Shown here one piece after another: positions 60,529 to 64,000 of a stretch of DNA of 64,000 bases. Every line of letters starts with the position of its first letter. The stretch's first letter is position 1. The position numbers and the translations under genes are program-made. This DNA is from Nonomuraea indica (GTDB lineage Bacteria; Actinomycetota; Actinomycetes; Streptosporangiales; Streptosporangiaceae): NCBI RefSeq assembly GCF_002850745.1, contig NZ_KZ559480.1, positions 62,001 through 126,000 of the forward strand. The letters are read 5' to 3'. The notes beneath the pieces are model-generated. The model was not told where the DNA came from and ran no database searches. It saw only the letters and a list, made by a program, of their open reading frames with translations.

Positions 60529-61584
60529 ATGTACCTCAACGCGGCCGATGTCGAGGTTCTGGCGCTGGGCTGCACGTTCCTCGGCGCGGGTGGCGGAGGG
60601 TCCGTGGCGGCGGCCGCTCCGCTCCTGCGGCACACCCTGGAGGTCAACGGGACGCTGCCGGTCGTCTCCGCGTCCGCGCTGGACCCCGACGCGCGCGTCG
60701 CCTGCGTCGGCGCCGTCGGTTCCTCCACCGTCATGCTGGAGCGGCTGCCGAGCGGGGTGGAACTGGCGGCGGCTGTCCGGGCACTGGAGAGGCACACGGG
60801 AACGCGGTTCCAGGCCCTGCAGCCGCTGGAGATCGGCGGCGTCAACGGGCTGCTCGGCCTCGTCGCGGCGAGCCGGCTCGGGCTGCCGGCGATCGACGGC
60901 GACGCCATGGGCCGCGCCTACCCCCGGCTGGACCACACCGTGCTGATGGGTGTCGTCCCGGCCTCCCCGCTGGCGCTGGCCGACGCGGGCGGGGACGTCA
61001 TGCTGGTGGACAGCGCCGGAGACCGCTCCGTCGAGCGGCTCGTCCGGGCGGTGCTGCCCGCCATGGGCGCCTGGGCCGCGGTCTGCCTGCACGCCGGGAC
61101 GGCCGGGCAGTACGCGCGCCACGCCGTGCCCGCCTCCGTCAGCCGCGCCCTCACCCTGGGAAGGGCGTGGACCGGTCGACGGCGCGAGGACGGGGCCGAC
61201 TTCCTGGCCGCCGCACAGGCGCGCCTGGTCTTCACCGGCACCGTGCTGGAGATCAGGAGGACCCGGTCCGCGACCGAGATCAGCGGCGTCATCTCCCTCG
61301 GTCACGCCTGTGAGGAGGACCGTTCCATGCGGATCGACTTCGCCAACGAGTACGTCGCCGCCTTCGACGACGGCGTTCCGGTGTCCACCGCCCCCGACAT
61401 CACCTGCGTGCTCGACGCCCGCACCTGGGAGCCCGTCTCGGTGGAGCGGCTCGCCGTGCAGCAGCGTGTCCGAGTGATCCGCCTGCCCGCGCCCGAGACG
61501 CTGCGGCGGCCCCATCCGGGCCGGCTCGACCTGGGCCTGCGCGGGTACGGCATGGCCGAGGTCGGGACGGAGGCCCGGCCATGA
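60529..61584 (+). CDS. DUF917 (S-methyl-thiohydantoin desulfurase-type) protein, copy 2
   Basis: 351 aa from the ATG at 60529 (ATG at 60517 possible). Same blocks as copy 1: FLGAGGGGSVAAAAPLL, LEIGGVNGLLGLVAAS, LPAIDGDAMGRAYPRLDH and ITCVLDARTWEPVSVERL. The proteins diverge strongly elsewhere (roughly a third identical by eye), so the two probably have different substrates or form a heteromer. It is coupled to pucR by ATGA and divergent from the permease operon. Confidence 0.88.
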   Translation: MYLNAADVEVLALGCTFLGAGGGGSVAAAAPLLRHTLEVNGTLPVVSASALDPDARVACVGAVGSSTVMLERLPSGVELAAAVRALERHTGTRFQALQPLEIGGVNGLLGLVAASRLGLPAIDGDAMGRAYPRLDHTVLMGVVPASPLALADAGGDVMLVDSAGDRSVERLVRAVLPAMGAWAAVCLHAGTAGQYARHAVPASVSRALTLGRAWTGRRREDGADFLAAAQARLVFTGTVLEIRRTRSATEISGVISLGHACEEDRSMRIDFANEYVAAFDDGVPVSTAPDITCVLDARTWEPVSVERLAVQQRVRVIRLPAPETLRRPHPGRLDLGLRGYGMAEVGTEARP

Positions 61585-63167
61585 GGGACGAGGCCGTACG
61601 GTTCCGGGATCTGCAGGCGCTCCCCACGCTCAACAGCGCGCGACTCGTCGGCGGCGGCGCCGGCCTGGACACCGTCGTCCGCGAGGTCGAGATCGTCGAG
61701 CCGGAGGCCGTCATGACCGCGGAACTGCCGCCCGCGGCGCTGATCGTCCTGCCGTTCGGGGACACCGACGGTCCCATCCACCAGGAGCACCTGCTCGATC
61801 TCATGCTCCGCCGCGCGCACCTCGCCAAGGTCTGTGCGATCATCGTCACCGGACATCACAGCGAGATCGCCACCGCCACCCGCCGGCTGGCCGACAAGTT
61901 CGCCATTCCCACCCTGGTGGCGCCCGACCGGCTGCCGGCGCTGCCCCTCGCGGTGCACCTGCGAACCGTCGTGCACGAGCCCCGGGTCGAGCGGAGCCGC
62001 ATCCTGCACGCGCTGACATCCCGGCTGCGCACGCACGGCGAGAAACTCGACCAGATCGTGACCTGCCTGGCGACGACCCTCGACGCGGCAGCGACGGCGT
62101 GCACGGCCCAGGGAGCCGTCCTCAGCGGGGGCGAACCCGCCACCCCCGTACCGGACATCGTCTCCAGCCGTACGCTGTGCTCGTTCAAGACCGGCGACAC
62201 GAGCATCGCGGTCCTCCCGGTCTCCGGGCTCGCGGGCTCGGCGGCCCTGTGGGTCGCCGTCGAGCGCGCCGGCGCCGGCGCCCTCTGGCGAGGAACCGCG
62301 GAGCTGTGCCTGTCGGTGGCGCACGGACCGCTGCTCGCCTGGCTGGCGCGCGAGCAACTCACGGCCGAGCGCGACGCCCGGCTGCGGGGCACCCTGCTGG
62401 CAGAGATCCTCGAACACGGGGGCGCGGTCACCAGCGCCGTCGCCGAACAGGCGGCCATGGCCGGCTGGGAGCTCGCCGGCTGGCATGTCGGACTGCACTT
62501 CCGCCTGAGCCACAGCGCGGGCCTGTCCACCTTCACGGTCGACACCCTGGCCCGCGAGCTGGCCGCCGCGCAGCTCTTCCCCGGTCCGCTCGTCGAACGC
62601 GCCGACGGCTGGTCCACCTGGATCACCAGCCCGCAGGCGGTGCCCGCCGACCACGCCCACAAGGTGGCCGGAAAGCTGACCCGGGCGTTGAAAGCCTTCC
62701 GCGACCGCAGGAGCGGCGTGACGGTGGCCGCAGGAGTGGGATCGCCGCAGCGGGACGCCAGCGGGATCGCCACGACCCTGGCCGAAGCTCGCCAGGCCGC
62801 CGTCATCGCCGCCTCGTCCGGGGACGGCATGGCGGTGCGGGTGGTGCAGGACCTGGGCGCGTCACGGCTGCTGCTCGGCTGGTACTCCTCCAGCGCCTTC
62901 CGCGACTACGCCGGCCAGATCCTGCGCCCGCTGCTGGATACCAGGGACAAGGACCTGATCGCGACGCTGGAGGCGTACCTGGACCGCTCCTGCTCGGCGA
63001 TGCAGACCGGCCGGGTCCTGGGCATCCACCGGAACACCGTCTCCCAGCGGATGGCCAGAGCGGAGAAGCTCCTCGGCCTGTCGCTGAGCCAGGCCGACAC
63101 CCGGCTCGCCGTACAGCTCGCGCTACGTGCGCTGCGAACCAGCGATCTGCCGACCCGCACCCGCTGA
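61581..63167 (+). CDS. PucR-family transcriptional regulator
   Basis: 528 aa. N-terminal PucR sensor domain (residues 8-125: LPTLNSARLVGGGAGLDTVVREVEIVEPEAVM), a CdaR/GGDEF-like middle domain (about 290-410) and the C-terminal PucR HTH (470-520: TLEAYLDRSCSAMQTGRVLGIHRNTVSQRMARAEKLLG). PucR proteins activate purine or hydantoin degradation on sensing pathway metabolites. Starts inside the DUF917 stop (ATGA). It should control both this pair and the divergent permease operon. Confidence 0.93.
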   Translation: MRDEAVRFRDLQALPTLNSARLVGGGAGLDTVVREVEIVEPEAVMTAELPPAALIVLPFGDTDGPIHQEHLLDLMLRRAHLAKVCAIIVTGHHSEIATATRRLADKFAIPTLVAPDRLPALPLAVHLRTVVHEPRVERSRILHALTSRLRTHGEKLDQIVTCLATTLDAAATACTAQGAVLSGGEPATPVPDIVSSRTLCSFKTGDTSIAVLPVSGLAGSAALWVAVERAGAGALWRGTAELCLSVAHGPLLAWLAREQLTAERDARLRGTLLAEILEHGGAVTSAVAEQAAMAGWELAGWHVGLHFRLSHSAGLSTFTVDTLARELAAAQLFPGPLVERADGWSTWITSPQAVPADHAHKVAGKLTRALKAFRDRRSGVTVAAGVGSPQRDASGIATTLAEARQAAVIAASSGDGMAVRVVQDLGASRLLLGWYSSSAFRDYAGQILRPLLDTRDKDLIATLEAYLDRSCSAMQTGRVLGIHRNTVSQRMARAEKLLGLSLSQADTRLAVQLALRALRTSDLPTRTR

Positions 63168-63289
63168 CACCGGCACCGGCACCGGCGCCGGGAACACACC
63201 AGCAGAGGCATCGGCCACCCTGGCGGCGAGAGCCCGGCCCTGCCGCCGTGAGGCGGGCCGCGGGGGGCCGTATCGCAAGGTGCAGCGGC

Positions 63290-63480
63290 TGCGTCGGCGA
63301 GTTCGGCGTGGCCGACGTGCGCGCCGACGTCGTCGCCGTGGGCCACCTCTCGCACCGCCTCCAGCAGCCCGGGGAAGCGCACGACCAGATCATCGCGGCG
63401 CGACTCGACGAAGCAGCGGGTGCCTTCCTGGCAGGTCCGGGTCAGCCCGGCATCGTGCAGCACGCTGCTCGGGGGCGGTC
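63290..63480 (-). pseudogene. ArsR-family remnant in the 353-bp gap
   Basis: The minus-strand text SSVLHDAGLTRTCQEGTRCFVESRRDDLVVRFPGLLEAV (given in part) matches the wing and C-terminal helix of an ArsR regulator (normally ...VLRDAGLVxxRREGxRxxYxLRxDDLxxRFPGLL). The first half of the HTH is absent and a TGA precedes it. I see nothing else between 63168 and 63520. Confidence 0.5.
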
Positions 63481-63520
63481 GGTCATGTCCTCACGGTAGG
63501 CGATCGGCACCGGCCGGGTG

Positions 63521-64000
63521 TCAGGCGACCTTGGGTGTGGCCCGGACGCCGAGGTGGATGTACGGCGTGCCGTCGGGGAGCCGGTAGAAGACGACCGGCA
63601 GCCAGTCGGGCCGGCCGTCGGGGCGGCCGACGAAGGTGGCGTCGTCGACCGCGACGAGGTCGACGTCCAGCCGCGGCTGCCGGTCGGCCAGCGCGCCGGT
63701 GGGCTCGACGTGCAGCGTGAGCCGGCCGTCGCGGGCCGTCAGCTGCAGGCGCGCGCCCGTCCGCTCGTAGACGCCGGCGTGCCGTTCGACGTCCGTCTCG
63801 TACGGCTCGGCCGGCGGGCCCAGCTTCGGCGGCACGGCCAGGCCGAGCAGCTCGCCGAACAGCTCGGTGGCGAGGGCGTGCTGGAAGGCGGCGGTGTGGC
63901 CGCCGTTGGCCAGGACGCACACGGCCGTCGCGGTGTCGGGGATCGCCCACAGCATGGCCGCCTGGCCGATGGTGTTGCCGCCGTGGGAGATGACGCGGTG
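63521..64000 (-). CDS. Beta-lactamase-family serine hydrolase, C-terminal part
   Basis: 160 codons before the TGA; the rest lies beyond the window. HRVISHGGNTIGQAAMLWAIPDTATAVCVLANGG contains the His-Gly-Gly third motif and following strand of DD-peptidase/esterase-type serine hydrolases. A C-terminal lipocalin-like barrel follows (YERTGARLQLTARDGRLTLHVEPTG...), common in actinomycete members. Substrate unknown. Confidence 0.88.
   Translation of the reverse strand, partial: HRVISHGGNTIGQAAMLWAIPDTATAVCVLANGGHTAAFQHALATELFGELLGLAVPPKLGPPAEPYETDVERHAGVYERTGARLQLTARDGRLTLHVEPTGALADRQPRLDVDLVAVDDATFVGRPDGRPDWLPVVFYRLPDGTPYIHLGVRATPKVA

Overview
This window is about 72% G+C chromosomal DNA, densely coded on both strands with strong G/C preference at third codon positions, frequent GTG starts and many ATGA/GTGA stop-start overlaps. 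Together with a TIGR03086-type (mycothiol-linked) protein, a spore-associated-protein-A-like secreted protein, a DUF1707 protein, a HelR-type RNA polymerase recycling ATPase, an IdeR/DmdR-like iron box and many one-gene regulators, this points to a filamentous actinomycete, plausibly Streptosporangiales (Nonomuraea/Actinomadura-like). The genus is inference. I see no rRNA, tRNA, CRISPR array, integrase or intact transposase; it reads as accessory chromosome arm rather than a mobile island.

Layout. 0-8 kb: the end of a peptide-type ABC substrate-binding protein with its terminator, an ArsR-SRPBCC pair, a DUF4037 protein, a small winged-helix regulator, an Rrf2 regulator divergent from a CynX-type exporter, and an autoregulated TIGR03086-ArsR-SRPBCC operon. 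8-16 kb: an HD protein, acetyltransferases, a TerC metal exporter behind a probable Mn2+ riboswitch, purB, and a TetR/YbfB-type MFS pair. 16-30 kb: PIG-L deacetylase, a 1,022-aa SARP/NB-ARC regulator, a methyltransferase, a glycosyltransferase, a secreted Fn3-like protein with a duplicated C-terminal module, a secreted sialidase-like protein, a two-component system, a DUF1707 protein and a SapA-like protein. 30-37 kb: an HAE1-type RND pump with divergent MarR, a WHG-type TetR and HelR. 37-47 kb: a Gfo/Idh/MocA-PmoA-cupin sugar operon, a methyltransferase, a TetR/serine-hydrolase pair, an iron-siderophore binding lipoprotein and a clan GH-A glycosidase under a striking double palindrome. 47-54 kb: an ABC-F protein with a long leader, an MFS/HxlR pair, thiolase and an amino-acid racemase. 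54-63 kb: the most coherent unit, a tightly coupled five-gene operon (purine/hydantoin-type permease, hydantoinase/oxoprolinase, DUF917, OsmC, cysteine-desulfhydrase-like) facing a divergent DUF917-PucR pair. The window ends inside a serine hydrolase.

How the genes may work together. The DUF917 family is now named S-methyl-thiohydantoin desulfurase, so the 54-63 kb cluster can be read as uptake, desulfurisation and ring opening of a sulfur-bearing hydantoin or related heterocycle, with OsmC and a PLP desulfhydrase dealing with released thiols and PucR sensing the substrate. This is inference from gene content. Elsewhere the main theme is local regulation: at least ten regulator/target promoters carry visible dyads or repeated sites. 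A second theme is short tandem repeats sitting on stop codons or C-terminal codons. A third is a 16-bp sequence present in three identical copies at gene ends.
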